From assembly GCA_009789175.1 (NCBI GenBank), contig CP046866.1:1364001-1428000 (forward strand): DNA of 64,000 nt, written 5' to 3'. Below the pieces are notes generated by a model. That model saw nothing but the letters and a program-made list of their open reading frames with translations, was not told the origin of the DNA and searched no databases. Origin of the DNA: Salinibaculum litoreum (GTDB taxonomy: Archaea; Halobacteriota; Halobacteria; Halobacteriales; Haloarculaceae). Position 1 is the first letter of the stretch. Each line of letters opens with the position of its first letter. The position numbers and the translations under genes are program-made. Positions 42,887 through 52,127 of this stretch are shown here, in pieces.

Positions 42887-44149
42887 TTATCTCCAGACAC
42901 CGCTATCGAGGTCAAGCGCGTCGTTCCACTTACCGACCACAGTCGAGACTGCGAGGTCACCAGTCACGTTGTTCATCGTCGCGATGCGGCCGAGAATCGG
43001 GTCGACGCCAGCGACGAAGCCGACCACTGCGAGCGGGAGGCCGACCTGTTCGAGTATCACGGTGAGCATGACGATGCCAGCACCGGGAACGCCGGCAGTG
43101 CCGATACTGATGAGGACAGCGACGATTAACACGAGTCCCTGCTCGGTAAGTGCGAGCGGCTGGCCGACCACGTTTGCGGCGAAGACGACAGTAATCGCCT
43201 GTCGGATGGCAGCGCCGTCCATGTTCGCCGTGGCACCTACCGGGAGGACGAACGAGTAGACGTACTCGTCGATGCGAAGTTGCTCCTCAGCGTCGGTCAT
43301 CGTCACCGGGAGGGTACCACTCGACGAACGAGTGGCAAACGCGGTGAGCATCGCGTCCTTCGCACCGCTGAGAAACGCGAGCGGTGAGACGTGTGCGACC
43401 AGGCTCATGAGCACCAGCAGGTACGTGAACGCGATGTGGATACCGACAGCGAGCGCAACGGCGAGGACGAGTTCACCCAGTGACGAGAACACGCCGATTC
43501 CCTCGGTACCGATACCAGCAGCCATGAGCGCGAAGACGCCGATAACGCCGTATTCCAGAACGCCACGGACGACGACGAACATCGCTTCGGCACCGGTCTC
43601 GAAGGCCCCGAACACCGAGTCGACGCGGTCGGCGAGTTCCTCCTGCTGGGCACGGACGTAGGTGAGTGCGATGCCGAAGATGATGACGAAAAAGACCGTC
43701 GCGAGCAAGTTCCCCTCCGCCATCGCAGCAACGGGATTGCTCGGGACGATGCCGAGGACGACCTCCGTAATCGAGGGCGGTGCCTGTGACTCGGCTTCAG
43801 CGCCGGTAAACTCGACACCACGACCGGGCTGGAGGACGTTCGCGACCGCGAGTCCGATGATGCCTGCGATGGTGGTCGTCACCGCATAGAGAGCGACTGT
43901 CGCTCCTCCAATCCTGCCGAGACGGGCCGGGGATAGCTGGCGGATACCCGTCAACAACGTGAAGACGATGATGGGAATCACCAGCATGTTGAGCAGGCGC
44001 AAAAAGAGGGTCCCCAACGGCTCGACGACGGTCATCCGCTCGCCGAACGCGATGCCCGCCAGAGACCCGAGGATGAACGCGAGCGCGATGCGGTAAATGA
44101 GCGATACCGAGCGATACCGCTGCCACAGCGTGGTAACTATCGAGGACAT
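42887..44149 (-). CDS. Dicarboxylate/amino-acid:cation symporter (DAACS family)
   Basis: A 420-residue secondary transporter of the GltPh/DctA fold, taking up dicarboxylates or acidic amino acids with Na+ or H+. Visible: hydrophobic segments throughout, the hairpin-1 serine-rich loop ATRSSSGTLP near residue 275, the NMDG motif of helix 7 (TANMDGAA) near residue 310 and helix 8 MNNVTGD near residue 395. These residues form the substrate and sodium sites, so it should be functional; the substrate is not predictable. Starts at 44149 or 44155 differ by two residues. Confidence 0.93.
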   Translation of the reverse strand: MSSIVTTLWQRYRSVSLIYRIALAFILGSLAGIAFGERMTVVEPLGTLFLRLLNMLVIPIIVFTLLTGIRQLSPARLGRIGGATVALYAVTTTIAGIIGLAVANVLQPGRGVEFTGAEAESQAPPSITEVVLGIVPSNPVAAMAEGNLLATVFFVIIFGIALTYVRAQQEELADRVDSVFGAFETGAEAMFVVVRGVLEYGVIGVFALMAAGIGTEGIGVFSSLGELVLAVALAVGIHIAFTYLLVLMSLVAHVSPLAFLSGAKDAMLTAFATRSSSGTLPVTMTDAEEQLRIDEYVYSFVLPVGATANMDGAAIRQAITVVFAANVVGQPLALTEQGLVLIVAVLISIGTAGVPGAGIVMLTVILEQVGLPLAVVGFVAGVDPILGRIATMNNVTGDLAVSTVVGKWNDALDLDSGVWR

Positions 44150-44379
44150 GCGCACAGTTTGAGGCGTACCGCGTAAACAGTCGTCCTCGGCGACCGTATT
44201 TGAGGGGGTCTAAGACACCGCGCTATCCCTGGAAACGGAAGCCACGTCGTACGTCGCCACTGTGAGTGGCAAAAATCGAGGCGTGACGGAGAGACTCGGA
44301 CACTGCGATGGTTCGGGTCTGCAGGAAGGCGATATCCGACCCTCACAGAGGCCGGTCATATTCGCCGATAGCTGAATCC

Positions 44380-45360
44380 TCAGGCCCAGTCGTCCAGTCC
44401 GGTCTGGACCAGCGAATCCTCGATGCGCTCGAACCCGCGTGCGACCTCGCTCTCGTCGACCTCCCACTGCTCGGTGACGTACTCGCGAGCGGCGTCGACA
44501 TCGGGGGTCAGACTGGTATCGAACTCGGGCTCGTCGACCACCGCAGGGTCCAAGAAGAGCTGTCGGATGCGGTCGGCGTTCTCGACGGTGTACCCTTCCG
44601 CCTCGAAGACGCTCCAGAGGTCACCGTGTTCGGAGACCAGCGAGACGGCCGTCTTCGGGCCGACGCCGCTTATGCCCTCGTTGAAGTCCGTGCCACAGAG
44701 AATCGCAACGTCGACGAATTGTTCCCACGTCAGACCGTGGTCGTCGAGAGTCGCATCGAGGTCCATCAACTCGGGGTCGCCTTTGCTCGTCAACTGGCGA
44801 AGGGTCAGCGGTGCCCCGAAGAGCAGTGCATCGTAGTCCTCGGTCCCGGCGTAGTCGACCTGTCCACGGCGGGCCATGACTGCCGCCTGAGCTTCGCCCT
44901 CGGCGGGTGCGTCGACGACGGGGACATCCAGCAAGCCGAGCAGTTCACGGGTCGTCTCGACGATGGTGTCTGTCAGGCGCTGGGTACGCGAGTCCAGCCG
45001 GGCAACGGCGACGCTGTCACCTTCCTCGCGGGCCTCCTCTAGCTGGGCCTCGTATTTCTCGCGTTGCTCACGGCGGCTCTGTACCTCGTCGTCTTTGAGT
45101 TCGGTCACTGCGCCATCGAAGACGAACACCGGGGTGAGGTCGTTCTCGAAGAACTTCGGCAAGCCCTGGACGACGCCGACGAGGTTGGCGACTTCAGTGC
45201 CGTCTGCAGTCGTGTACACCTCGTCGCTGGTCCACTTGACGGTGGTCGTGAGATACCGGTACAGCCAATTGTGGGCGTCGACGGCGACTACCGACCCGGC
45301 CACGTCGTCGAACGATACCTCCTCTAGTGCAGCAAGCTGGCGCAGGTCCGCGTTTCCCAT
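44380..45360 (-). CDS. fen: Flap endonuclease 1
   Basis: Structure-specific 5' nuclease that trims Okazaki-fragment flaps and acts in base-excision repair. The 326 residues include the N domain ([31 protein letters not shown]), the metal aspartates ([41 protein letters not shown]) and the helix-hairpin-helix. The C-terminus QTGLDDWA resembles a PCNA-binding box (Q-x-x-L-x-x-W-x) but ends in Ala where an aromatic residue is usual. Reads away from the next gene with an 81-bp gap. Confidence 0.95.
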   Translation of the reverse strand: MGNADLRQLAALEEVSFDDVAGSVVAVDAHNWLYRYLTTTVKWTSDEVYTTADGTEVANLVGVVQGLPKFFENDLTPVFVFDGAVTELKDDEVQSRREQREKYEAQLEEAREEGDSVAVARLDSRTQRLTDTIVETTRELLGLLDVPVVDAPAEGEAQAAVMARRGQVDYAGTEDYDALLFGAPLTLRQLTSKGDPELMDLDATLDDHGLTWEQFVDVAILCGTDFNEGISGVGPKTAVSLVSEHGDLWSVFEAEGYTVENADRIRQLFLDPAVVDEPEFDTSLTPDVDAAREYVTEQWEVDESEVARGFERIEDSLVQTGLDDWA

Positions 45361-45441
45361 TGGTCACCGTTGGGACGAACAGTGCTTGAATGTCCCGGGA
45401 GAGGACAACCCTGAAGCGTCCCGGTACCGATACGAGATGAT

Positions 45442-46266
45442 ATGGGACCGACAGGTGGTGTGCTATCTGACCTCAAGCAACCGGAGTACACCGGTGAGAA
45501 CCGGTGTCTGCCGTGTACAGCTGTCAACACACTCATCGCTGTAGTCCTGAGCGTGGGGGTCGGAGCAGCCGTAGCGACTGGCACCTCGCCAGTCGCCGGC
45601 GGGGTCATCGGCGCGGGCGCGTTGGTTCTCAGCGTTGCGGCGATCTACGTGCGAGGGTATCTCGTGCCCGGAACGCCGGAGTTGACGAAGCGGTACTTCC
45701 CGCCGTGGCTGCTCGGCCTGTTCGGCAAGGGACCGGCTACGACAGCCGAGTACGACGGTGATGTCGACCCCGAGCAGGCGCTGCTGGACGTGGACGCACT
45801 CGAGGAGTGCAAAGACGGCGACGACCTCTGTCTGACCGGCGAGTTCAAAACCGAGTGGGAGAGCGCTATCGAGCAGGTCAAAGCCGACGACGGCGGCCGC
45901 GAGAGACTGCTCTCGTTGCTGGATGTCGAGGAGGGTGCGGTCGAGTTCGTCGAATACGGCGATGCCTTCCGGGCGCGACTGGACGGGGACGCCGTCGGGA
46001 AGTGGGAGTCCGAGGCCGCCTTTGTCGCTGACCTGGGAGCAGGCACTGTCCTCGCCCGGCGATACACGAACTGGGCGGAGCTACCCGTCGAGGACCGGAG
46101 CCGACTGCTCAACGGATTGCGGCTGTTCATCGATACGTGCCCCTCGTGTGGGGGCGTCCCGGAGTTCGGCACCGACACCGTCGAATCCTGCTGTTCGACC
46201 CACGAAGTCGCCGCCGTCTCCTGTACGGACTGCGGTGCCCGGCTGTTCGAGTCACAGCCCATCTGA
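45442..46266 (+). CDS. Conserved haloarchaeal membrane-anchored zinc protein
   Basis: A 274-residue protein of unknown function. It has an N-terminal ENRCLPC pair, two membrane helices (residues ~27-75), a long acidic cytoplasmic domain (EYDGDVDPEQALLDVDAL, FVEYGDAFRARLDGD) and a C-terminal zinc ribbon: CPSCGG, a Cys-Cys pair and CTDCGARL. The architecture suggests a membrane-tethered binding protein. It converges with, and overlaps by 15 bp, the GNAT gene. Confidence 0.82.
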   Translation: MGPTGGVLSDLKQPEYTGENRCLPCTAVNTLIAVVLSVGVGAAVATGTSPVAGGVIGAGALVLSVAAIYVRGYLVPGTPELTKRYFPPWLLGLFGKGPATTAEYDGDVDPEQALLDVDALEECKDGDDLCLTGEFKTEWESAIEQVKADDGGRERLLSLLDVEEGAVEFVEYGDAFRARLDGDAVGKWESEAAFVADLGAGTVLARRYTNWAELPVEDRSRLLNGLRLFIDTCPSCGGVPEFGTDTVESCCSTHEVAAVSCTDCGARLFESQPI

Positions 46267-46818
46267 CTGGGCCGGCGGTTCGATGGGGTCGGGCGGAGCC
46301 GCGTCGCGACGCTTTTCGAGAAATGTCTCCTCGTGTTCGGAGAGGTCCCGTTGCCGGTAGTGGTCGAGTCCGGCCTGATACCGTTGACGCGAGCGGTCGC
46401 GGGGCGGATATGCACAGACCAGTTCCGCGATGCCTGTCGTCTCGCCGGTAAAGGCGAACCCGGCGCGGTAGCTGGCTTCGTAGGCAAAGGGGTTGTTCAC
46501 CGCGATGGTGACACGCTCGAAGCCCCGCTGTTCGGCCTGGGTCGCGGTAAAGCGAAGCAGCCGAGGACCGATACCGTCACCACGGTGGTCAGCCCGGACA
46601 GTGACGTAGCGACAGCGCAACGTCGCCGGGTCGGTGCGGTCGGGGTCAAACGAGACAGCACCCAGAATGTCACCGTCCTGCGCGGAGTCGGCGGCGGTTG
46701 CGCGAGCAACGGCCTTGCCGGTCGAGGACATGACGAACTTCCCGGCGTAGCTGAACCGCTCGTGGTCGAGCCGGAGCGTCGGGCCGTCCTCGGGCCAGCC
46801 CAGCAGGACGAGTTCCAT
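46252..46818 (-). CDS. GNAT N-acetyltransferase
   Basis: A 188-residue acyl-CoA-dependent transferase. It shows the GNAT core: CRYVTVRADHRGDGIGPRLLRF is the motif-A strand and R-x-x-G-x-G pyrophosphate loop, then a beta4-alpha4 segment (ERVTIAVNNPFAYEASYRAGFAFTGE). The final ~40 residues are a charged extension (RQRYQAGLDHYRQRDLSEHE). Acceptor unknown. ATG 46818 (MELVLLGWPEDG) fits a usual start; the frame upstream reads through the methyltransferase promoter. Confidence 0.87.
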   Translation of the reverse strand: MELVLLGWPEDGPTLRLDHERFSYAGKFVMSSTGKAVARATAADSAQDGDILGAVSFDPDRTDPATLRCRYVTVRADHRGDGIGPRLLRFTATQAEQRGFERVTIAVNNPFAYEASYRAGFAFTGETTGIAELVCAYPPRDRSRQRYQAGLDHYRQRDLSEHEETFLEKRRDAAPPDPIEPPAQSDGL

Positions 46819-46899
46819 ACCGGGGCTTCGGCGGCAAGGGCAAATAGACTGCGAAGAGCGAGGAGTTTTACTCGCCGACGCCAAGAGGGAGACGACGCG

Positions 46900-47505
46900 A
46901 TGTACATCGGTGACGTTCGGACGTTCGACCGCTTTGCACTCCTCTATGACCTGGCAGCCCCCGGAGTGGACCGGACGAAACTCGATGCCGGACTGGAGCG
47001 TGCCCAGCGGGAAGTCGAGCGCGTGGTCGACATCGGTGGCGGCCCGGGACGGGCCGTCCGAGCGGTCGATGCGGACCTGCGTGTCGTGGTCGACCCCGCC
47101 GACCGGATGGTCCGGCGTGCCCACAGCCACGACCTCGAAGGTCTCAGAGCGGACGGAGCCAGACTCCCAGTCAGGTCGCGGTCAGTCGATGCGATCATCG
47201 TCTCGGATGCACTGCATCATATCGCCGACCAGCGGGGTGTACTCCGGGAGGCACAGCGCGTGTTGCGTCCGGGAGGAGTGTTGGTCGTCAGGGAGTTCGA
47301 CCCCTCGACGTTCCGGGGCCGGATGCTTGCCACCGCGGAGGCGATGTGGGGATTCGACTCGACGTTTACGAGTCCAGCGGCCCTGTGTGCGGACATCGAG
47401 AGTGTCGGACTCTCGCCTGAGGTAGTCGACAGGGGCTTTGATTACACCGTCGTGGGCGTCCTACAAACGGAAAGCGGGAGTTCAAAGTCCGGGGGGGCCG
47501 TCTGA
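46900..47505 (+). CDS. Class I SAM-dependent methyltransferase
   Basis: A 201-residue methyltransferase. The SAM-binding GxGxG-type loop is VVDIGGGPGRAVRAV near residue 43, motif II is VVVDPADRMV, motif III is LRADGARLPVRSRSVDAIIVSDALHHI and the post-motif LRPGGVLVVREFDPS. It resembles UbiE/COQ5-type small-molecule methyltransferases. A GTTTTAC box about 32 bp upstream supports the ATG at 46900. Followed 6 bp later by a DUF3054 gene. Confidence 0.9.
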   Translation: MYIGDVRTFDRFALLYDLAAPGVDRTKLDAGLERAQREVERVVDIGGGPGRAVRAVDADLRVVVDPADRMVRRAHSHDLEGLRADGARLPVRSRSVDAIIVSDALHHIADQRGVLREAQRVLRPGGVLVVREFDPSTFRGRMLATAEAMWGFDSTFTSPAALCADIESVGLSPEVVDRGFDYTVVGVLQTESGSSKSGGAV

Positions 47506-47511
47506 CCGCGC

Positions 47512-47937
47512 ATGAGTACGTCGACGTACTTGCAGTCACGCGTGGACGCGTCGGGCCTGTCAGCCGCACTCGTGGCGGGGGACCTGCTCGCAATCGGCGG
47601 GTTCGTGGCAGCCGGCCGATTTCAGCACTGGGGGAGTCCAATCGGGGACCCGGCGGTGTTTGCGGAGGTCCTCGCTCCGTTCCTCATCGGCTGGACCGTC
47701 GCGGCGTTGCTCGGTGGCCTGTACACACGGGATGCGGTACTCTTTCCACGCCGGGCGGTAAGCTGGACGCTCCCGGCCTGGGTAGTTGCCGTGGCTATCG
47801 CCATGGCGCTGCGTTCGACCCGGGAGTTCGCCGGCGGCACCGCATGGACGTTCATCGCGGTGACACTCGTTGTCGGCGGCACCATGGTCGTCGGCTGGCG
47901 GGTGCTCGCGGCGGCCATCACCGATAAAAAGTCGTGA
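47512..47937 (+). CDS. DUF3054 membrane protein
   Basis: A 141-residue membrane protein with four hydrophobic segments matching DUF3054 (AALVAGDLLAIGGFVAAG, LAPFLIGWTVAALLGGLY, TLPAWVVAVAIAMALRST, FIAVTLVVGGTMVVGWRVL). Function unknown. It starts 6 bp after the methyltransferase stop and probably shares its transcript. Ends with a basic tail, DKKS. Confidence 0.85.
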   Translation: MSTSTYLQSRVDASGLSAALVAGDLLAIGGFVAAGRFQHWGSPIGDPAVFAEVLAPFLIGWTVAALLGGLYTRDAVLFPRRAVSWTLPAWVVAVAIAMALRSTREFAGGTAWTFIAVTLVVGGTMVVGWRVLAAAITDKKS

Positions 47938-48034
47938 CGAAAGGAGAGGAGGCCACAACCGAGATACCTGACAGGGATGGTCGTACCGGACAGAACTGGT
48001 ACGTGCTACGGTGTGCCCTGGTCTATCCACTCAC

Positions 48035-48205
48035 TCACCGCAACTCCTCCGTTGTGACGACGAGCGCCGACTGAATCCACGCCTGATGATTCTGCCGGTC
48101 ATAGATGACAAACTCCTCGTCACCAATAGTCAGTTCGGCGTACCGGCTGTTCTGGTCGTCGCGATGTACTCGTTCGCCAGTTTCATCAGTTGCGTTCGTG
48201 GTCAT
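48035..48205 (-). CDS. 56-residue conserved haloarchaeal protein
   Basis: A short soluble protein: MTTNATDETGERVHRDDQN, then AELTIGDEEFVIYDRQNHQAWIQSALVV. The second half looks like a small beta meander and I recall haloarchaeal proteins of about this length ending with YDRxNxxAWIxS (DUF7331-like). No function is known. The ATG at 48205 is preferred to the longer frame reaching 48328. Confidence 0.68.
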   Translation of the reverse strand: MTTNATDETGERVHRDDQNSRYAELTIGDEEFVIYDRQNHQAWIQSALVVTTEELR

Positions 48206-48562
48206 GGATGTCCAGGGTCGGCTCGGAGGCCGCCACTGTCCCTCCATGACAACGTTACCCACACTCGTAAATAAGCACTCCCCCGTAATTATCGTACGTG
48301 AAAACCCATGTCTGACAATACCCATCAAATACGGACTCGGGAAAGGAGACTGTCATCGTCGATAATCCCGCCTGCACAGCTGAATACGGCATTTTAGAGT
48401 GTATCGGTTGTCGTCTGCCGCGATGTATCGACTAGTTAGCCGTTTGCATTGAGTTGTTCACTCCGACTCACACAGCGGAACACATGACGTGTCGTGAACG
48501 GTCTCGGAACAGAACGGCCGAGGTTCACAGTGCCTAAGACCGGACAGCCGCTATGTCGGTTC
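48206..48562. other. 357-bp intergenic region
   Basis: AT-richer than the surrounding genes. Contains several short frames (the best, 48308-48397, is 29 codons) that I do not call. No strong hairpin or repeat seen. It carries the start regions of the 56-residue protein and of the cyclodeaminase-like gene, and nothing else I can name. Confidence 0.5.
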
Positions 48563-49564
48563 ATGACACCTGAAGCGCTGTTTCTCACAAGCGAGGAGCT
48601 ATCCGGGCTCGCAGAGACTGCCGAGTACGTCGATGTCGTCCGCGAGGGCTACCGACAGCGTGGGGAAGGCGCGCCCGCGGAACCGCGGACACGACTCGAC
48701 AATCAGGACCCGCCTGGGTTTCTGACCGGCTACTTCGCGATTCTCCCGGAGACGGGAGCGATGGGTGGGTACACGTACGGTGCCGGCTTCGGCAAGCGGG
48801 ACGCACACTTCGTCCTCCCGCTGTTCGACGCCGAGAGTGGCGAACCGCTGGCGTTGCTCGACGGAGCAAGTCTGAACCCCTACAAGACCGGCGCTGCGGG
48901 AGCGGTCGGGGTCGACACACTCGCCCGCGAGGACGCGACGAGTCTCACGGTAATCGGCAGTGGTTCTCAGGCTCGCGGTCAGGTACTCGCCACGAGTACG
49001 GTCAGGGACTTCGAGACGGTCGACGTGTTCTCACCGACGGCGGAGAGTCGGGACTCGTTTGCCGCCGCGATGGACGAGTACCTCGACGCCGACGTAACTG
49101 CCGTCGACAGCGTCGAGACCGCTATCGCTGGTGCGGACGTAGTCGTTACGGCGACGACAGCGAGCGAGCCAGTCTTCGACGGCGACTCGCTCGAACCGGG
49201 AACCCACGTCACGGCGATGGGCCAGTACAACCGAAAAAAGCGAGAGGTGGACGCGACGACGGTCGCGCGGTCGACGTACGTCCCCGACCTCCGGGCGCGC
49301 ACCGAACAGGACGCCGGCGCGTACATCCAGGCCCGCGAGGAAGGCGCTATCGACGCCGACCACGTCCACGCGGAACTGGGCGAGGTCGTTGCCGGGGAGG
49401 CACCAGGACGGACCAGCGACGAGGAGATTACGCTGTTTGACTCCGGTGGAACGGGCATCGAAACGGTCGCCGCGGCCCACATGCTCTACGAGAAGGCCCA
49501 AGAGGAAGGGCTCGGAACGCCACTGCCCTTTGCGCCGGCCAGCGAGGCGATGCCCGGACAGTAA
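48563..49564 (+). CDS. Ornithine cyclodeaminase / mu-crystallin family protein
   Basis: A 333-residue NAD(P)-binding enzyme. The Rossmann loop is SLTVIGSGSQARGQVLA near residue 134, followed by the family signatures GASLNPYKTGAAGAVG and VVVTATTASEPVF, and a C-terminal helix region FDSGGTGIETVAAAHMLYEKA. Members act as ornithine cyclodeaminases, alanine dehydrogenases or ketimine reductases; the sequence does not choose. ATG 48563 (MTPEALFLTSEEL) is the usual N-terminus. It converges with the presenilin-type gene with a 3-bp gap. Confidence 0.9.
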   Translation: MTPEALFLTSEELSGLAETAEYVDVVREGYRQRGEGAPAEPRTRLDNQDPPGFLTGYFAILPETGAMGGYTYGAGFGKRDAHFVLPLFDAESGEPLALLDGASLNPYKTGAAGAVGVDTLAREDATSLTVIGSGSQARGQVLATSTVRDFETVDVFSPTAESRDSFAAAMDEYLDADVTAVDSVETAIAGADVVVTATTASEPVFDGDSLEPGTHVTAMGQYNRKKREVDATTVARSTYVPDLRARTEQDAGAYIQAREEGAIDADHVHAELGEVVAGEAPGRTSDEEITLFDSGGTGIETVAAAHMLYEKAQEEGLGTPLPFAPASEAMPGQ

Positions 49565-49567
49565 GGC

Positions 49568-50713
49568 CTAGAAAAAGCCCGCCAGCCCGAGTGCCTCCAG
49601 CAACGGAATGCCGGCAGCCAGAGCGCCGACGAGATACCCGCCAATTGCGCCGCCGTTGAGCAGCGGCAATCCGGCGTGTGCCCGGCCTTTCAGGACCATC
49701 CACAGCAAGACCAGCAAGCCAAGCGTCGTGCCAACCATCGCCGTCCCCGCCGGGAGCGGAATCGAGACACCGGCCAGCACGAGACTTGGCACGTCCCTGA
49801 CGAAAAAGCCCGCGCTGGCGACCAGAACTGCCGGAATTACGGCATCACCCAGGCCGATAAACAGCGCGTCCCGTTCGCCGTCATCTGTCCCCTCAGCGGC
49901 TCCGTCTCCATCGTCGGCCTCCTCGGTAGCGCCAGCCGCGACTGCATCGTCTGTCTCCGCCGTGGTGGTCCCGTCACTGTCGGCCGGGTCGCCCCCGTTC
50001 GCTACAGGAGAGCCCTCAGCGTCGACAGTATCGGTATCCTCGACCGGGTTCTCCGCGTCGAGAAAGGAATAGGACAGCGTCAGCGGGATGACCAGCACGA
50101 TAGGGACACGCATCTCCATCACACCGGAGGCAAGCGTCAGCATGTGCTCGGTCCCGTAGACGCTGATCGCATCGTAGACTGCCAGGACGACCAGCAAGAC
50201 CAGCGCCGGCAGGATACCGAAGTTGATGCCAAAGATGCCGGCAGCGCCGATACCCATCACGATGCCGGCGAGGTCGATGACGTACCACTCCGGATAGAAC
50301 CACAGGGCCGCCCCCAGCATGGCGGCAAGCCCGATGGCGAGCAGCGGAACACCGGTCCCGCCCACCGAGACGACCGCCGCGGGAAAGACCACGCGGAAGA
50401 CATAGAAGGCGACGTAGGCCCCGGAGAAGACGACGAATCCGCGCAACACGCGGTCGAAGTCGTACTTGATGGCCGCGAGCATCAGCACCGTCGCGACCAG
50501 AATCGCACCGATGTAGGCGACGCTGTTGGTCGGGTCCGACGTGTCTTCGACTTCCTGATACCCCTGTGCCTTGAACGGTTCGACGACGGCCAGCGCACCG
50601 AGCTGGACGACGAGGAAGATGGCGACGATGACACCACACGCAAGCAGCGTCCGCTGGCGCCTGTCCATGTCTCCCTTCTCGACTGAGAGCGCTTTCAGGG
50701 TTTCGACAGCCAT
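49568..50713 (-). CDS. Presenilin-like (A22) membrane aspartyl protease
   Basis: A 381-residue intramembrane protease of the presenilin / signal-peptide-peptidase family. About nine hydrophobic segments are visible. The catalytic YD is in VVLAVYDAISVYGTEH, the GxGD motif in ALFIGLGDAVIPAVLV and the PAL-like element reads GLPLLNGG. Between the two catalytic parts is an acidic low-complexity loop (TTTAETDDAVAAGATEEADD). It cleaves single-span membrane proteins such as signal-peptide remnants. Starts at 50713 or 50668 are both possible. It follows gar1 by 37 bp in an srp19-gar1-protease order. Confidence 0.92.
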   Translation of the reverse strand: MAVETLKALSVEKGDMDRRQRTLLACGVIVAIFLVVQLGALAVVEPFKAQGYQEVEDTSDPTNSVAYIGAILVATVLMLAAIKYDFDRVLRGFVVFSGAYVAFYVFRVVFPAAVVSVGGTGVPLLAIGLAAMLGAALWFYPEWYVIDLAGIVMGIGAAGIFGINFGILPALVLLVVLAVYDAISVYGTEHMLTLASGVMEMRVPIVLVIPLTLSYSFLDAENPVEDTDTVDAEGSPVANGGDPADSDGTTTAETDDAVAAGATEEADDGDGAAEGTDDGERDALFIGLGDAVIPAVLVASAGFFVRDVPSLVLAGVSIPLPAGTAMVGTTLGLLVLLWMVLKGRAHAGLPLLNGGAIGGYLVGALAAGIPLLEALGLAGFF

Positions 50714-50750
50714 CGCCGCGGGCACTCGATGACCGCCGAGTCGGCACTCG

Positions 50751-50981
50751 TCACTCGCGGGTGTACACCGGGGAGCCGACGAGCGTCGCAAGCCGGACCC
50801 CTTCGGTGGGCGACACGGCGAGATAGGGGCGCTCGACGGGTCCAAAGACATCGACGACACGGCCCCATTCGGTCAATTCCTCGTCGACGACGGGCGTGCC
50901 GATGTCGGGCATCGTGTCGTCGGGGCTCCGGACGACAGCCACCCCCTGGGCAGTCCGGACCACCTCGCCGAGCCGTCTCAT
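50751..50981 (-). CDS. gar1: H/ACA ribonucleoprotein subunit Gar1
   Basis: A 76-residue protein with the Gar1 beta-barrel: [20 protein letters not shown], then [26 protein letters not shown]. Gar1 supports Cbf5, Nop10 and L7Ae in RNA-guided pseudouridylation of rRNA. Its start overlaps the srp19 stop by 4 bp, an arrangement widespread in archaea. Confidence 0.93.
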   Translation of the reverse strand: MRRLGEVVRTAQGVAVVRSPDDTMPDIGTPVVDEELTEWGRVVDVFGPVERPYLAVSPTEGVRLATLVGSPVYTRE

Positions 50982-51256
50982 CCCCGAATGACCTCGAGGT
51001 AGGCTGCGACCGCGCCGAGCAAATCCGTCTTGCTCGCGTCGTCAGCCCCCTTCACCAGAACACGTCCCCGGGGTTCGTACTCCCGGGGATAGGTCTTGTT
51101 GCGCTCGATGACAGCATCGTACCCCACCTGTTGGACGGCCTGTGCTATCTCGTCGACAGTCGGGTCCGCGACGGCGAGGTCCTGTGACACCCGTCGCCCC
51201 TCGCCGCGGGAGCGTTCGGCATCGAGAAAAGCCGGCCAGATGACGTTCTCGACCAT
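50978..51256 (-). CDS. srp19: Signal recognition particle protein SRP19
   Basis: A 92-residue RNA-binding protein that helps 7S RNA fold and recruit SRP54 for membrane targeting. Recognised by [23 protein letters not shown], the P-T-x-x-E-I motif region [14 protein letters not shown] and [17 protein letters not shown]. It overlaps gar1 by 4 bp and is 39 bp downstream of a small gene on the same strand. Start at ATG 51256. Confidence 0.95.
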   Translation of the reverse strand: MVENVIWPAFLDAERSRGEGRRVSQDLAVADPTVDEIAQAVQQVGYDAVIERNKTYPREYEPRGRVLVKGADDASKTDLLGAVAAYLEVIRG

Positions 51257-51295
51257 ACCCGGGAGTGGTCGGCGATGACACAAACCTCTTTTCAG

Positions 51296-51604
51296 TCAGT
51301 CCGCCAGCGCGGCGAGTGCGTCCTCGCCGACGTGGAGTTCCCGCCGGCCCCGTTCGTCTTCAGTCACGATGGCCGCATCCGAGAAGTCCGGGTCGCCGTT
51401 CTCGTCGAATATCTCGTCGGGTTTCCCGCCGATACGCGTCGCGTTACCGACCGACAACATGGCCGCACGCCGTGCATCCGCGCGGTCGCCAGTGCCGAGG
51501 TCCACCTCTGTGACCGTTTCCGACCGGTCACGGACGCGCTCGGCGACGGCCTGGCCGGTCTCGCTGGCGCGTTCGGTGTCGTGCAGCAACTCGATGACCT
51601 GCAT
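51296..51604 (-). CDS. Small hypothetical protein, thioredoxin-like fold possible
   Basis: A 102-residue acidic protein: MQVIELLHDTERASETGQ, then VTEVDLGTGDRADARRAAM, VGNATRIGGKPDEIF and GRRELHVGEDALAALAD. The beta-alpha-beta order suggests a thioredoxin-like or Rossmann-like fold without cysteines. A purine-rich GAGGAGTGG stretch 6 bp before ATG 51604 looks like a ribosome-binding site, and argues against the TTG at 51631. Same strand as srp19, 39 bp upstream, probably one transcript. Confidence 0.65.
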   Translation of the reverse strand: MQVIELLHDTERASETGQAVAERVRDRSETVTEVDLGTGDRADARRAAMLSVGNATRIGGKPDEIFDENGDPDFSDAAIVTEDERGRRELHVGEDALAALAD

Positions 51605-51710
51605 ATCCCACTCCTCGGCCCGGACGAGCAAAGGCTCACCGAAGCGGACGCCGATGCGACTTCTCCCCGATGCGACACACGTTCAAGTGCGTCGGCCGAC
51701 AATCCGGCCT

Positions 51711-52097
51711 ATGGCTGGCCCAGAAGACGCTTCGGACGAACACTCCCCCCGTGATGAGACAATCCCCTCTCCCGACAACATCGACGATACGCCGACGGTG
51801 ACCTGCTCGCGGTGCGGGCGCTCGTGGGAGTTGGAGTACGAACTGGACGACCTGGAAGTCGGCAACAGGGCACTGGAGCGGTTCGCGCTCGACCACCGTC
51901 GGCACACCGGCCACTTCCCCGACGACGTGACGCCGTGGGTCGCGGATTGCCGACGCTGTCCAGACGAGGAGTTGTTCCTCTCGGAGCAACCGGCACGGCG
52001 GTGGGCAGAGACACACGTCCGCCACACCCGCCATTCCGTTGCCCTCCAGTCGCCACTCGACGACGCGACGGAACTGGTCGAGGCCGGTCAGAAGTGA
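51711..52097 (+). CDS. Conserved haloarchaeal small zinc-binding protein
   Basis: A 128-residue acidic, His-rich protein: after a polar leader (MAGPEDASDEHSPRDETI), a CSRCGRSWELEY knuckle, a HRRHTGHFP segment, a second pair CRRCPDEELFLSEQ and HVRHTRHSV. Two Cys pairs plus His repeats suggest a zinc-binding fold. No family recognised. The start at 51711 is the first ATG giving this composition; the frame upstream is antisense to another gene. Confidence 0.68.
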   Translation: MAGPEDASDEHSPRDETIPSPDNIDDTPTVTCSRCGRSWELEYELDDLEVGNRALERFALDHRRHTGHFPDDVTPWVADCRRCPDEELFLSEQPARRWAETHVRHTRHSVALQSPLDDATELVEAGQK

Positions 52098-52127
52098 CTG
52101 GACCGGCCACGAAAGTTGGCTGAACGG

